Positions 7,191-15,591 are shown, counted from the first letter of the stretch. The stretch: DNA of 16,467 nucleotides from Porticoccus sp965660005 (GCF_965660005.1 NZ_CBFHYF010000036.1:1-16467); one strand, 5' to 3'. The notes: a model not told the origin generated them from the sequence alone. Program-made: numbers and translations.

Positions 7191-7221
7191 TTTACACCAT
7201 CAAGACTAAGTTGGTTATTAT
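7191..7221 (+). promoter_or_regulatory. Candidate promoter for gloB in the divergent 79-base gap
   Basis: TTTACA (7191-7196) matches five of six -35 consensus bases and TATTAT (7216-7221) five of six -10 bases. The 19-base spacer is longer than ideal (18 if TTATTA at 7215 is used). It lies about 37 bases upstream of the gloB ATG. The same 79-base gap must also hold the minus-strand promoter of the methyltransferase-rnhA-dnaQ genes; I see no clear pair for that direction. Confidence 0.3.
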
Positions 7222-7257
7222 GAGAAAGATCACTTTTTAAAACCACTGGATCCTATC

Positions 7258-8025
7258 ATGTCTCTTGTTGTTCACAGATTGCCTGCATTTTCAGACAACT
7301 ATTTGTGGCTATTTCATCAATCTGCCAGCCGGCAGGCCTTTGTCGTGGATCCTGGCGCAGCAGAACCCGTTTTGCAGGCACTGACAGGCCTTGATCTGGA
7401 CCTGTCAGGTATTCTGATTACCCATCACCACCCGGATCACGTCGGTGGCATCGATACATTGCTCCAGCATACGAGGGTTCCAGTCTATGGGCCACCGGGC
7501 ATATACCAGATAACACATAGGCTGGATGATGGCGACCAAGTTGTCCTCGATGGCACACGCTTTAAGGTACTTCACGTCCCCGGCCACACACTGGATCACC
7601 TTGCTTTTTTTGAGCCAGAAACACCATTGGTATTTTGTGGAGACACCCTCTTTGCAGGTGGATGCGGCCGCCTGTTTGAAGGGACACCTCAACAAATGTG
7701 GTGCTCGCTAGCAAGGCTTGCGGCATTGCCATCGAAAACAAAAATCTATTGCGCCCATGAATACACCACGGCAAATCTTTTATTTGCCCAGGCTGTGGAG
7801 CCCGAAAACCAGGCCTTGCAGGAACGGCTGAAACAAGTGCTTCTGCTGCGCAGCCAGGGACAGGCCACGGTCCCTTCTCAGTTGACAGAAGAACTGGCAA
7901 CCAACCCTTTCCTGCGTGTAAGCCAAAATTCTGTCAGGCTGGCGGCAAGCTCCAGGGGTCTTCCTGCCGGGGGGACGGATGAAGAGGTGTTCGCCACCAT
8001 TCGCCGCTGGAAAGATCAGTTCTAG
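7258..8025 (+). CDS. gloB: Hydroxyacylglutathione hydrolase (glyoxalase II)
   Basis: GloB hydrolyses S-lactoylglutathione to D-lactate and glutathione, the second step of methylglyoxal detoxification in the cytoplasm. The 255-residue product matches family length. The binuclear metal site of the metallo-beta-lactamase fold is complete: THHHPDH (H56, H58, D60, H61), HVPGHTLDH (H110), CGDTLFAGGCGRLFEG (D129) and YCAHEYT (H167). The C-terminal glutathione-binding helices end with the typical NPFLR and RRWKDQF. The start is ATG 7258 (MSLVVHRLPAFSDNYLW), exactly where relatives begin; only a weak GGA precedes it. It is divergent from the methyltransferase and followed in the same direction by mltD after 162 bases. 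I recall the gloB-mltD pair as conserved in Pseudomonas and enterics. Confidence 0.96.
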   Translation: MSLVVHRLPAFSDNYLWLFHQSASRQAFVVDPGAAEPVLQALTGLDLDLSGILITHHHPDHVGGIDTLLQHTRVPVYGPPGIYQITHRLDDGDQVVLDGTRFKVLHVPGHTLDHLAFFEPETPLVFCGDTLFAGGCGRLFEGTPQQMWCSLARLAALPSKTKIYCAHEYTTANLLFAQAVEPENQALQERLKQVLLLRSQGQATVPSQLTEELATNPFLRVSQNSVRLAASSRGLPAGGTDEEVFATIRRWKDQF

Positions 8026-8057
8026 TCTTTTTTATCACTTCACCAGGGGAAATGACA

Positions 8058-8117
8058 CTCTGGCAAGCGAGGCATTCGCAGCTGAGTGCATTTTCGCCCG
8101 TCCCGGAAACGCCAGAG
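8058..8117. other. Nested inverted repeat in the gloB-mltD gap (possible RNA structure)
   Basis: A perfect 7-base arm pair CTCTGGC (8058-8064) and GCCAGAG (8111-8117) encloses an inner stem GCATTC (8072-8077) / GAGTGC (8084-8089), which is six pairs including one G-T, with a six-base loop. Together they could fold the transcript into a long branched hairpin. No run of T follows the right arm, so it is not a standard intrinsic terminator. The inner stem competes with a smaller GCGA/TCGC hairpin (8067-8070 / 8076-8079). It could be an attenuator, an mRNA-stabilising 3' end for gloB, or chance. Confidence 0.3.
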
Positions 8118-8122
8118 ATAAA

Positions 8123-8151
8123 TTGATCTCAATGGCGCAGACCATTAGAAT
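8123..8151 (+). promoter_or_regulatory. Candidate sigma-70 promoter for mltD
   Basis: TTGATC (8123-8128) and TAGAAT (8146-8151) are separated by an ideal 17 bases. They match four of six and five of six consensus positions. The -10 element ends 36 bases before the mltD ATG, leaving a short leader. This suggests mltD can be transcribed independently of gloB. It lies just downstream of the inverted repeat ending at 8117. Confidence 0.42.
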
Positions 8152-8187
8152 CTATAAGCTGTATTTGGGCAAAAAGAACATAATACC

Positions 8188-9753
8188 ATGCAGATTTTTT
8201 TTCGAGCGTATCTTATTGTTTTTATTGCTTTAATGTCCGGCTGTGCACAACAGCCAAGCCACAACACTCCACACAGCGCTTCCGCACATACCAGCAAAGT
8301 CAAGAAACTCAATACACAGGTTTCCACTGCACCTCAGGAAAGAAGGTGGTTCATCTTCTCAAGAAAAAACACGGCCAAGATTGAGCCGGTCAAAGTTAGC
8401 ACAGGCTCAACCGAAGATCTGTGGCATCGACTACGTGAGGGCATGACCCTGCAGGGCCACTACGATGACCCCCGTATCGCTAAACAGGTCGCCTGGTTCA
8501 GCAATAACCAGACTTATATTGACCGTGTCATGGGCCGAGGCGAACTCTACCTCTACCACATTATCGCGGAACTGGAACGCAATGAACTACCTCTGGAGTT
8601 GACGCTGTTACCGGTCGTTGAAAGCGCCTACGACCCTTTTGCCTATTCCCGGAGCCATGCATCAGGACTTTGGCAGTTCATCCCCATGACGGGCGACCGT
8701 TTCGGGCTAAAACAGGACTGGTGGTACGACGGACGTCGTGACCCCCTGGCGGCAACCGAGGCGGCAATCAGCTATCTGAAATACCTGAATAACTATTTTG
8801 AGGGCGACTGGTTGCTGGCATTGGCAGCCTATAACAGTGGCGAGGGGACCGTCAGAAGAGCCATTGAACGCAACGAACGAGAGGGTAAACCAACGGACTT
8901 CTGGTCGCTGCAACTGCCTCGTGAAACCAGGGCCTATATCCCACAACTGCTGGCGATATCCAGGGTCATCGCAGACCCCGAATCCCATGGCATCGTGCTG
9001 CCTTCAATTCCGGATTCCCCCTACTTTGATATCGTCGACTTACCGGAACAGCTCGACCTGGTCAAAGCAGCGGAACTGGCCAGTATCGATAGCAGCACAC
9101 TGCACAAACTCAATGCCGGCTATAGCCGCTGGGTGACGCATCCCGAAGGTCCCCACCGAATAGTTTTGCCAATAGAAAACATAGCAGGATTCAAGGTGGC
9201 CCTGGACAATACTCCTGTGGCTCTGTGGGCACCGATCAAGGAGTACCAGGTAAGATCCGGCGACACCCTATCAAAAATAGCTGCCGAACATCGGGTCAAT
9301 ATTGGTCAGCTGCGTATTCAGAATGACCTGCAGGGAGACTTACTCAAAATCGGGCAACGCCTGAAAATCCCCGGCACTGGCCTCGATCACCACCCGGAAA
9401 CAGCCTCCCTGCTTTCATATCGAGTGCAAACCGGAGATACTCTCTGGCAGATTGCCAGGCAGCATGACGTCAGTATTCAGGATATCGCAACATGGAGTCA
9501 GCTCGACATCAATACACCGTTAAGGCCGGGACAATTACTTAATGTAAAAAAAGGGAGCTCCCGCGTAACAGGCGCTACCGTTACAGAGAAAAAGATAAAC
9601 TATCAGGTTCGCCGGGGTGACTCCCTGTACCGTATTGCCAGCAAGTTTGACCTTAAAATAGAGGACATTCTCAGCTGGAACAAGTTGAATCCCAAAAGTT
9701 ATCTCAAACCGGGACAACAACTGACTTTGTTCGTTAATCCTTTACGAATTTGA
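8188..9753 (+). CDS. mltD: Membrane-bound lytic murein transglycosylase D (lipoprotein, SLT + three LysM)
   Basis: MltD cleaves the MurNAc-GlcNAc bond of peptidoglycan, forming 1,6-anhydroMurNAc ends, during wall remodelling at the outer membrane. The 521-residue product starts with a lipoprotein signal peptide; the lipobox LMSGC puts the lipidated Cys at 19. The SLT domain spans about 125-235, with the catalytic Glu145 in LLPVVESAYDP, then ASGLWQFIPMTG and AAYNSGEGTVRRAI. Three LysM peptidoglycan-binding repeats follow: about 353-394 (YQVRSGDTLSKIA), 411-453 (YRVQTGDTLWQIA) and 472-515 (YQVRRGDSLYRIA). E. coli MltD has two LysM repeats in 452 residues, so this is a longer form. The start is ATG 8188; the ribosome site (AAAAAGAA) is weak. 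It converges with nqrM, 25 bases separating the stop codons, and no hairpin terminator is visible in that gap. Confidence 0.95.
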   Translation: MQIFFRAYLIVFIALMSGCAQQPSHNTPHSASAHTSKVKKLNTQVSTAPQERRWFIFSRKNTAKIEPVKVSTGSTEDLWHRLREGMTLQGHYDDPRIAKQVAWFSNNQTYIDRVMGRGELYLYHIIAELERNELPLELTLLPVVESAYDPFAYSRSHASGLWQFIPMTGDRFGLKQDWWYDGRRDPLAATEAAISYLKYLNNYFEGDWLLALAAYNSGEGTVRRAIERNEREGKPTDFWSLQLPRETRAYIPQLLAISRVIADPESHGIVLPSIPDSPYFDIVDLPEQLDLVKAAELASIDSSTLHKLNAGYSRWVTHPEGPHRIVLPIENIAGFKVALDNTPVALWAPIKEYQVRSGDTLSKIAAEHRVNIGQLRIQNDLQGDLLKIGQRLKIPGTGLDHHPETASLLSYRVQTGDTLWQIARQHDVSIQDIATWSQLDINTPLRPGQLLNVKKGSSRVTGATVTEKKINYQVRRGDSLYRIASKFDLKIEDILSWNKLNPKSYLKPGQQLTLFVNPLRI

Positions 9754-9778
9754 TCCTCGATAGTGAATCAGCAGACGC

Positions 9779-10048
9779 CTAGGATGATCTGGTCGCATCG
9801 TAGGCCAAGTCAGTGTGTTGTCCTTCACGGACACGATTGGCGAGCTTATCGGAATCGATTTGATTGATCTCATCGCATTTATTTGGGTCATCGCCACAGA
9901 CATCACAACTGTAATTTTTCTCACCCAATGCAGCTCCAACACCACCACAGGAACCCTTTAACGGTTTTCTTCCCATCATCACGCCAACAGCCATGGCTGC
10001 AATAATCAGTAACAGCACAATAAATACCAGTATAAACTCCAACATCAT
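9779..10048 (-). CDS. nqrM: Na+-NQR maturation protein NqrM (DUF539)
   Basis: NqrM is needed to assemble functional Na+-NQR, probably by supplying iron to the cysteine-bound cluster between NqrD and NqrE. The 89-residue protein has one N-terminal membrane helix (about residues 4-25) and then the family pattern KPLKGSCGGVGAAL with further cysteines: C34, C48, C51 and C58. A polar tail of about 30 residues follows. The first ATG (10048) overlaps the apbE TGA as TGATG. A second ATG at 10045 has the better-spaced GGGAG (seven bases), so the true start may be one codon later. It is the last gene of the nqr operon, directly after apbE, as in Vibrio and other Na+-NQR bacteria. It converges with mltD. 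Confidence 0.93.
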   Translation of the reverse strand: MMLEFILVFIVLLLIIAAMAVGVMMGRKPLKGSCGGVGAALGEKNYSCDVCGDDPNKCDEINQIDSDKLANRVREGQHTDLAYDATRSS

Positions 10049-11094
10049 CAGTCTCCCGACAGATAGGGGGCGAACGCAGAAGAGTAATGGCCTTTAAAAA
10101 CATCCCCTTCCCTTACCAACAAATAAATCGCCAGGTTATTTTCTTCAGCTACTTTAAGGCTGGCAACCGGCCCCATCACCATAAAACCGGTTGCCAGTGC
10201 ATCTGCAAATACTGCAGTTTCAGCAATCACGGTAACAGAGGCCAGCTGATGGTCAATGGGATACCCGGTTCTGGGGTCAATGGTATGAGAAAAACGCTTA
10301 CCGCCCTTTTCAAAATAATTACGGTAGTCTCCGGATGTGGCCACTGCGGCATTTCCAGGAATCAGGACTCGCTGAATTAAACCCTTTTCAAGGGAAGGGG
10401 CTTCAATAGCAATACGCCAGGGATCCTGGTTCGCTTTCAGGCCTTCCAGACGAAGCTCACCGCCCACTTCAACCAGATAATTATTGAAACCCTCCTGCTC
10501 CAATAATTCAGCAATCGCATCCACTGCATAGCCTTTTGCAATGGCAGACATATCCAGGGTAATCTCGCTGTGCTTTATAATCTTGCCAGCCGGGCTGCTA
10601 TGCAATTTATTGAAACCCACGAACTCCAGCCTGGCGGTTATATCTTCCTCAAGAGGAATCTGATCACCGCTGTTATCCGGGCCAAAACCCCATAGATTAA
10701 CCAATGGCCCAACAGTGGGATCAAATGCCCCCGACGTGAGTTCATAAACTGTTTGAGCAGCTTCCAGAACACGCAACATGTCGATTGAGACAGTATAAAC
10801 CTGATTCACGGGCGAGCGATTCAACTGCATCAACTCTGAATCCTGCTGGTAGGTTGTAAAAGTGTGGTTAAGACTATCGAGTCTCGATTGGATTCTTTCT
10901 CCAAGATCATCACTGACAGGTCGACCAGCCGACACCAACTTGACCTGATAGGTCGTCCCCATCGTCAGACCATCAAATACCAGCTGCCGGGACTGTCGCT
11001 CGCATGCGGATAACAGACAGACGACTATAGCAACAAATAAAAACGAGGCTCTCGGCCCCGCTTTTATTTTTAATCTTTTGATGAAATAACTCAT
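10048..11094 (-). CDS. apbE: FAD:protein FMN transferase ApbE (flavinylates NqrB and NqrC)
   Basis: ApbE transfers FMN from FAD to a threonine in DG-x-[ST]GA[ST] motifs, here the NqrB and NqrC subunits encoded upstream. The 348-residue product carries a lipoprotein signal peptide: hydrophobic SFLFVAIVVCLLSAC, lipobox LLSAC with Cys31. It therefore acts on the periplasmic face. Family motifs are FDGLTMGTTYQV (about 40-51), ITLDMSAIAKGYAVD (178-192), LVEVGGELRLEG (207-218), ATSGDYRNYF (252-261), SHTIDPRTGYPI (269-280) and AVFADALATGFMVMG (294-308), which holds the Mg-binding Asp. The ATG at 11094 overlaps the nqrF TAA as TAATG, and its own TGA overlaps the nqrM ATG, so it is translationally coupled on both sides. 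Placement inside the nqr operon makes its target clear by context. Confidence 0.95.
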   Translation of the reverse strand: MSYFIKRLKIKAGPRASFLFVAIVVCLLSACERQSRQLVFDGLTMGTTYQVKLVSAGRPVSDDLGERIQSRLDSLNHTFTTYQQDSELMQLNRSPVNQVYTVSIDMLRVLEAAQTVYELTSGAFDPTVGPLVNLWGFGPDNSGDQIPLEEDITARLEFVGFNKLHSSPAGKIIKHSEITLDMSAIAKGYAVDAIAELLEQEGFNNYLVEVGGELRLEGLKANQDPWRIAIEAPSLEKGLIQRVLIPGNAAVATSGDYRNYFEKGGKRFSHTIDPRTGYPIDHQLASVTVIAETAVFADALATGFMVMGPVASLKVAEENNLAIYLLVREGDVFKGHYSSAFAPYLSGD

Positions 11095-12317
11095 TAACCA
11101 CCAAAGTCATCAAGAAAAATATTATCTTTCTCGACACCGAGATCAATCAACATTTTAATCATCGCAGCATTCATCATCGGCGGTCCACACATATAATACT
11201 CACAATCTTCCGGTGCCGGATGGTCCTTCAGATAGTTCTCATAGAGCACCTGGTGAATAAAACCCCTAAGTCCTGTCCAGTTATCTTCGGGCTGAGGATC
11301 TGATAAAGCCAAATGCCATTCAAAATTTCGATTTTGCTCAGCAAGCTCATCATATTCTTCATTATAGAAACATTCTTTTAAGCTGCGGGCGCCATACCAG
11401 AAGGTCATCTTGCGATCTGTTTTTATCCGACGGAGCTGGTCAAAGATATGTGAACGCATGGGCGCCATACCGGCACCACCGCCAACAAACACCATTTCCG
11501 CATTGGTATCCTTGGCAAAGAATTCGCCGAATGGTCCGTAAACTTTAATGGTATCCCCGGGTTTAAGGCTAAAGGTATAAGAGGACATTTGTCCCGGGGG
11601 AATCCCCTTGGAACCGGGGGGCGGTGTCGCACAGCGTATATTGAACTTTACTATGCCCCTTTCTTCAGGGTAATTGGCCATGGAATAGGCGCGGATAACG
11701 GTTTCGTCGACTTTTGACTCAAGATCAAAAAATCCAAAGCGCTCCCAATCTGCGCGATATTCTGGCTCAATATCAAAATCCTTGTATTTGACATGGTGAG
11801 GAGGACATTCAAGCTGAACATAACCTCCCGCACGGAAGTTGACGTTTTCACCCTCAGGCAGACGCAAAGTCAGTTCCTTGATAAAAGTAGCCAAATTCGG
11901 ATTGCTTACGACTGTACACTCCCACTGTTTAACCCCAAAAACATCCTCGGGCACTTCAACACGCATGTCCTGTTTTACGGGTGTCTGGCAGGAAAGGCGC
12001 CAGCCCTCCTTGGCTTCACGGCGAGTGAAGTGGGATTCCTCTGTGGGCAACATAGCACCGCCACCCTCGAGAACGATGCACTTGCACTGGGCGCAGGTGC
12101 CACCACCGCCGCAAGCGGAGGGCAGGAAAAGCCCCGCATTGGAGAGAGTTTGTAAAAGTTTATCACCGGCGGAAACAGTGATTTTCTTCTCGCCATTGAT
12201 ATCAATGGTCACATCACCTGAACTGACCAGCCGTGATCTGGCTGCCAGAATGAAAACTACCAGTGCCAGTACGACAACGGTAAACATGACGACGCCGAGT
12301 ATGATTTCCAGATTCAT
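11094..12317 (-). CDS. nqrF: Na+-NQR subunit F, NADH-oxidising 2Fe-2S flavoprotein
   Basis: NqrF takes electrons from NADH through FAD to a 2Fe-2S cluster, the entry point of the sodium pump. The 407-residue product (V. cholerae 408) has one N-terminal membrane anchor (residues 4-26). A ferredoxin domain follows, with Cys69, Cys75, Cys78 (SACGGGGTCAQCKC) and Cys110 (RLSCQTPV). The FAD-binding motif RAYSMANYPEE is at 209-219, and the NADH domain contains VGGGAGMAPMRSH and a C-terminal YYMCGPPMMNAAM. The cluster cysteines sit one residue before the numbering I recall for V. cholerae (70, 76, 79, 111). The start is ATG 12317, with GAGG seven bases upstream. It lies 21 bases after nqrE and overlaps apbE by one base. 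Confidence 0.98.
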   Translation of the reverse strand: MNLEIILGVVMFTVVVLALVVFILAARSRLVSSGDVTIDINGEKKITVSAGDKLLQTLSNAGLFLPSACGGGGTCAQCKCIVLEGGGAMLPTEESHFTRREAKEGWRLSCQTPVKQDMRVEVPEDVFGVKQWECTVVSNPNLATFIKELTLRLPEGENVNFRAGGYVQLECPPHHVKYKDFDIEPEYRADWERFGFFDLESKVDETVIRAYSMANYPEERGIVKFNIRCATPPPGSKGIPPGQMSSYTFSLKPGDTIKVYGPFGEFFAKDTNAEMVFVGGGAGMAPMRSHIFDQLRRIKTDRKMTFWYGARSLKECFYNEEYDELAEQNRNFEWHLALSDPQPEDNWTGLRGFIHQVLYENYLKDHPAPEDCEYYMCGPPMMNAAMIKMLIDLGVEKDNIFLDDFGG

Positions 12318-12338
12318 TACCTATCCTCTCTTCACCGA

Positions 12339-12956
12339 TTACAGGGATATGCCGCCGAAGGACATAAAGCCCAACGACATCAGACCAACTGTAATAAATG
12401 TAATACCAAGGCCACGGAGACCTTCCGGTACATCGCTGTATTTGAGCTTTTCACGAATACCCGCCAGGGCCACGATAGCAAGTGCCCAGCCGGTACCCGC
12501 ACCGAATCCGTATACAGCACTTTCAGCCAGATTGTAGTCGCGCTCCACCATAAATAATGCAGCACCCAAAATGGCACAGTTCACTGTAATCAATGGCAGA
12601 AAAACACCCAGTGCGTTGTAGAGAGCCGGGACATATTTGTCGAGAAACATCTCCATTATCTGGACAATGGCGGCAATCACCCCGATATAGCTCAGCAAAC
12701 CCAGGAAGCTCAGATCCACATTGGCCAACGCCTCAACACCCGTCCAGGCAAGCGCACCTTCAGCCAGAAAAGCTGTATAGATGATATTGTTGACGGGCAC
12801 CGTAATGGTCAACACAACAATGACAGCGATTCCAAGCCCGAGAGCGGCTTCGACTTTTTTCGAAATGGCGATAAAGGTACACATCCCGAGAAAGAAGGCC
12901 AGAGCCATGTTCTCGATAAATATCGCCCGTATCAGAAGACCCAGATAATGTTCCAT
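12339..12956 (-). CDS. nqrE: Na+-NQR subunit E, integral membrane subunit
   Basis: NqrE pairs with NqrD in the membrane. The two inverted-topology homologues hold an intramembrane 2Fe-2S cluster by four cysteines and form part of the ion path. The 205-residue protein has about six membrane helices. It starts MEHYLGLLIRAIFIENMALA, with Cys26 in FLGMCTF and Cys127 in ITVNCAILGA, the two expected ligands. It is a few residues longer than V. cholerae NqrE (198), apparently by an insertion near residues 68-82 (ALAWTGVEALANVDL). The ATG at 12956 overlaps the nqrD TAA as TAATG, with AAGGAGG seven bases upstream. Family identity is certain from sequence and operon position. Confidence 0.98.
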   Translation of the reverse strand: MEHYLGLLIRAIFIENMALAFFLGMCTFIAISKKVEAALGLGIAVIVVLTITVPVNNIIYTAFLAEGALAWTGVEALANVDLSFLGLLSYIGVIAAIVQIMEMFLDKYVPALYNALGVFLPLITVNCAILGAALFMVERDYNLAESAVYGFGAGTGWALAIVALAGIREKLKYSDVPEGLRGLGITFITVGLMSLGFMSFGGISL

Positions 12957-13615
12957 TACATCGCCTCCTTGGTGCCGCTATTGGCCGAAATTGTAAAATC
13001 TGCCGCTTCAACCTGATCTTTTTTCCTGCTGCGAATTGCCCAGATAATAAGACCGATAATGAAAAAAGCGCTTGGAGGCAGAAGCATCAGGCCATTTGGC
13101 ACGTACCAGCCACCGACATTGGTGGCAGCCATGATTTCCATACCCATCAATTTCCCGGTACCGAACAGTTCGCGGAAGAAGGCCACGACAATCAGAATCA
13201 TGCTGTAGCCAAGACCATTGCCGATACCGTCCAGAAAACTGGGAATCGGCGGGTTTTTCATGGCAAAGGCTTCTGCACGCCCCATCACGATGCAATTGGT
13301 GATGATCAACCCCACAAATACCGACAATTGTTTACTGATATCGTAAGCCACTGCCTTGATGATCTGATCCACCACAATAACCAGCGAAGCAATAATAGTC
13401 ATCTGCACAATGATCCGAATGCTTCCGGGAATATGATGCCTGAGCATTGACACAAACAGGTTAGAAAATGCCACCACCACCGTGAGTGCAACGCACATGA
13501 CCAGCGATACTTTCATACTGGATGTGACGGCAAGGGCAGAACATATACCCAGTATTTGCAGGGCAATAGGATTGTTATCAAAAATAGGTTTGATAATGAT
13601 GTCTTTGATTTTCAT
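12956..13615 (-). CDS. nqrD: Na+-NQR subunit D, integral membrane subunit
   Basis: NqrD is the partner of NqrE in the membrane core of the pump. The 219-residue, roughly six-helix protein shows the family signature from DNNPIALQILGICSALAVT through HHIPGSIRIIVQM, SKQLSVFVGLIITNCIVMGR and IPSFLDGIGNGLGYS. The two cluster ligands are Cys25 (LGICSAL) and Cys108 (ITNCIVM). The start is ATG 13615, five bases after the nqrC stop, with GGAGG ten bases upstream inside the nqrC end. Its TAA overlaps the nqrE ATG. The C-terminal tail after about residue 200 is variable and hydrophilic. Nothing is unusual compared with relatives. Confidence 0.98.
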   Translation of the reverse strand: MKIKDIIIKPIFDNNPIALQILGICSALAVTSSMKVSLVMCVALTVVVAFSNLFVSMLRHHIPGSIRIIVQMTIIASLVIVVDQIIKAVAYDISKQLSVFVGLIITNCIVMGRAEAFAMKNPPIPSFLDGIGNGLGYSMILIVVAFFRELFGTGKLMGMEIMAATNVGGWYVPNGLMLLPPSAFFIIGLIIWAIRSRKKDQVEAADFTISANSGTKEAM

Positions 13616-13620
13616 AGTGA

Positions 13621-14394
13621 TTACGCCTCCCCGGCTTTCAGGTTGGAGAGAAATTTACCGAAGCCATTTTCACCCATCCAGAATTGAATGAGATTATCAA
13701 CGCCACGTGTTGTCAGCGTAGCACCGGACAGGCCATCGACCTGATGAATCGCTTCTGGCCGGGTTTTATCGACAGCACCTTTGATGACAGTCAGTTCTAC
13801 CTCCCGGCTATTCCCATAAATCTGTTTGCCCGGCCAATTTTTTTTCCACAGCGGGTTATCAACTTCGCCACCCAGACCCGGTGTCTCGGCATGCTCATAA
13901 AAACCCAGACCGGCGACGGTATTGAGATCACTCTCAATGGCAATAAAGCCATAGAGCGTTGACCAGAGACCCGGTCCCCTGACGGGTAGCACTACTTTTT
14001 CAATGTCATCACCATCGCGTACCAAATACACGACAGCATATTTTGCGCGGCGGGAAATACCGGCCACGTCTTCCTCTTTGGAAAGACCCACTGACAGTGC
14101 CGGATTTTTCGCTGCCTTGCGCTGATCATAAGTATCTGGAGAAACGACATCAGTAAACTTGCCCGTGTCGATATCCACCACCTTGACCTCGATTTTTTTG
14201 AACTGCTCCTCGATACCCATACCAGGTTGAAGCAATCCGGCAGCAGAAAGAATATTGGATTTCTTGTCCAGCGCCTTATTGACCTGCTGGGCATCGCGCA
14301 ACAGCACTGCGGCCGATGACACTACCACAGAACAGACCAGACACAACGTGACAGCAACTGTCAGAACTTTACTTATCCGCTCATTACTAGCCAC
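13621..14394 (-). CDS. nqrC: Na+-NQR subunit C, covalent FMN carrier
   Basis: NqrC carries FMN bound by phosphoester to a threonine in its periplasmic domain and passes electrons along the pump. The flavinylation motif DGLSGATLTT is at residues 220-229, giving FMN-Thr226; V. cholerae uses Thr225. One N-terminal membrane helix (about residues 9-32) anchors a soluble domain. I place the start at GTG 14394 (reading MASNERISKV), because AGGAGA at 14407-14402 is seven bases upstream and the product is then 257 residues, the V. cholerae length. An upstream in-frame alternative at 14430 would add 12 residues not found in relatives. The start overlaps the last eight bases of nqrB, so the two are translationally coupled. 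Confidence 0.97.
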   Translation of the reverse strand: MASNERISKVLTVAVTLCLVCSVVVSSAAVLLRDAQQVNKALDKKSNILSAAGLLQPGMGIEEQFKKIEVKVVDIDTGKFTDVVSPDTYDQRKAAKNPALSVGLSKEEDVAGISRRAKYAVVYLVRDGDDIEKVVLPVRGPGLWSTLYGFIAIESDLNTVAGLGFYEHAETPGLGGEVDNPLWKKNWPGKQIYGNSREVELTVIKGAVDKTRPEAIHQVDGLSGATLTTRGVDNLIQFWMGENGFGKFLSNLKAGEA

Positions 14395-15589
14395 GTGCAA
14401 GTCTCCTTTTGATATTGGATTGCACCACAAAGTGGTCGATCAGCGGCGCGAAAAGATTGGCGAAGAGAATCGCCAGCATGATTCCTTCCGGAAAAGCCGG
14501 ATTCACAACACGAATCAGAACCGCCATCACACCAATCAACACGCCATACCAAACCTTGCCGGTGTTCGTCATTGAAGCAGAAACAGGCTCGGTGGCCATA
14601 AATATCATGCCAAAGGCAAACCCACCTACCACCATATGCCAGTACCAGGGCATGGCGAACATGGGATTTGTTTCAGAACCGATAAAATTAAACAGGGTAG
14701 ACAAGGCAATCATACCGATCATCACACCAGCAACGATGCGCCACGAAGCAATTTTGGTAATCAGCAACAGGGCGCCCCCGATGAAGATAGCGAGAGTGGA
14801 GACCTCACCGACCGAACCATGCAAGTTACCCAAAAAAGCATCCAGCCAGGTTATCTGATTCTGCAATGTCGCCATACCCTCACTGGCGGCAATAGACAGC
14901 GCCGTGGCACCGGTAAAGCCGTCAACAGCGGTCCATACCCCATCACCGGACATTTCGGCAGGATAGGCAAAATAAAGAAAGGCTCGACCGGTGAGAGCGG
15001 GGTTGAGGAAGTTTTTACCGGTACCACCGAAGACCTCTTTGCCGATCACCACACCGAAACTGATACCCAGGGCAACCATCCACAGTGGCATATCGGGTGG
15101 ACAGATGAGGGCAAAAAGAATTGAGGTGACAAAAAATCCTTCGTTGATTTCATGACCCCGAACGGTTGCGAACATGACTTCCCAGAAGCCACCCACGACA
15201 AATGTCACCACATAAATGGGGACAAAATAGACGGCACCATACCAAAAGCAGTCCCAGATGCTGTTCGGATCATGGCCGGCAAACAGGGCAATCAACGGGC
15301 CTCGCCAACCTTCAATGGATGTGGCACCCATACCGGCCAAAATCGTATTGGCCTGAAAACCAAGGTTGTACATGCCGTAGAACATGGCCGGAAATGCTGC
15401 CAGCCAGACGGTAATCATGACACGCTTGAGATCAATGCCATCGCGTATGTGGGAACCATTCTTGGTCACGGTTCCCGGGGAATAGAAGATCGTGTCTACC
15501 GCTTCATAGAGCGCGTAAAACTTGTGCAACTTGCCACCATGCTCGAAGTGGGGCTCAATTTTGTCGAGATAACTGCGCAATACTTTCAT
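14387..15589 (-). CDS. nqrB: Na+-NQR subunit B, covalent FMN and riboflavin membrane subunit
   Basis: NqrB is the largest membrane subunit, part of the sodium channel and site of quinone-related chemistry. It carries a threonine-linked FMN. The flavinylation motif here is DGFTGATAL (residues 223-231), so FMN is expected on Thr229. The first variable position is Thr rather than the common Ser, which still fits the D-x-x-[SAT]GA[ST] consensus. The 400-residue protein has about ten membrane helices and family blocks KEVFGGTGKNFLNPALTGRA, GHEINEGFFVTSILFALICP and FMATEPVSASMTNTGKVWYG. It is slightly shorter than V. cholerae NqrB (415). The start is ATG 15589, with AGGAGG seven bases upstream. It lies two bases after nqrA and overlaps nqrC by eight bases. 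Confidence 0.98.
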   Translation of the reverse strand: MKVLRSYLDKIEPHFEHGGKLHKFYALYEAVDTIFYSPGTVTKNGSHIRDGIDLKRVMITVWLAAFPAMFYGMYNLGFQANTILAGMGATSIEGWRGPLIALFAGHDPNSIWDCFWYGAVYFVPIYVVTFVVGGFWEVMFATVRGHEINEGFFVTSILFALICPPDMPLWMVALGISFGVVIGKEVFGGTGKNFLNPALTGRAFLYFAYPAEMSGDGVWTAVDGFTGATALSIAASEGMATLQNQITWLDAFLGNLHGSVGEVSTLAIFIGGALLLITKIASWRIVAGVMIGMIALSTLFNFIGSETNPMFAMPWYWHMVVGGFAFGMIFMATEPVSASMTNTGKVWYGVLIGVMAVLIRVVNPAFPEGIMLAILFANLFAPLIDHFVVQSNIKRRLARG

Positions 15590-15591
15590 TA

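Noticed and set aside
8008..8033. Terminator at the gloB stop (AAAGA ... TCTTTTTT)
   Set aside because: The stem is five AT-rich pairs overlapping the coding end; too weak, although the T-run is suggestive.
9754..9778. Bidirectional terminator between mltD and nqrM
   Set aside because: Only a weak ATCCT/AGGAT pair with a long loop and no T- or A-run could be found.
11839..12537. 232-codon plus-strand open frame opposite nqrF/nqrE
   Set aside because: It is opposite highly conserved nqr genes, has low-complexity Ser/Thr/Pro composition, and crosses a gene boundary; a shadow frame.
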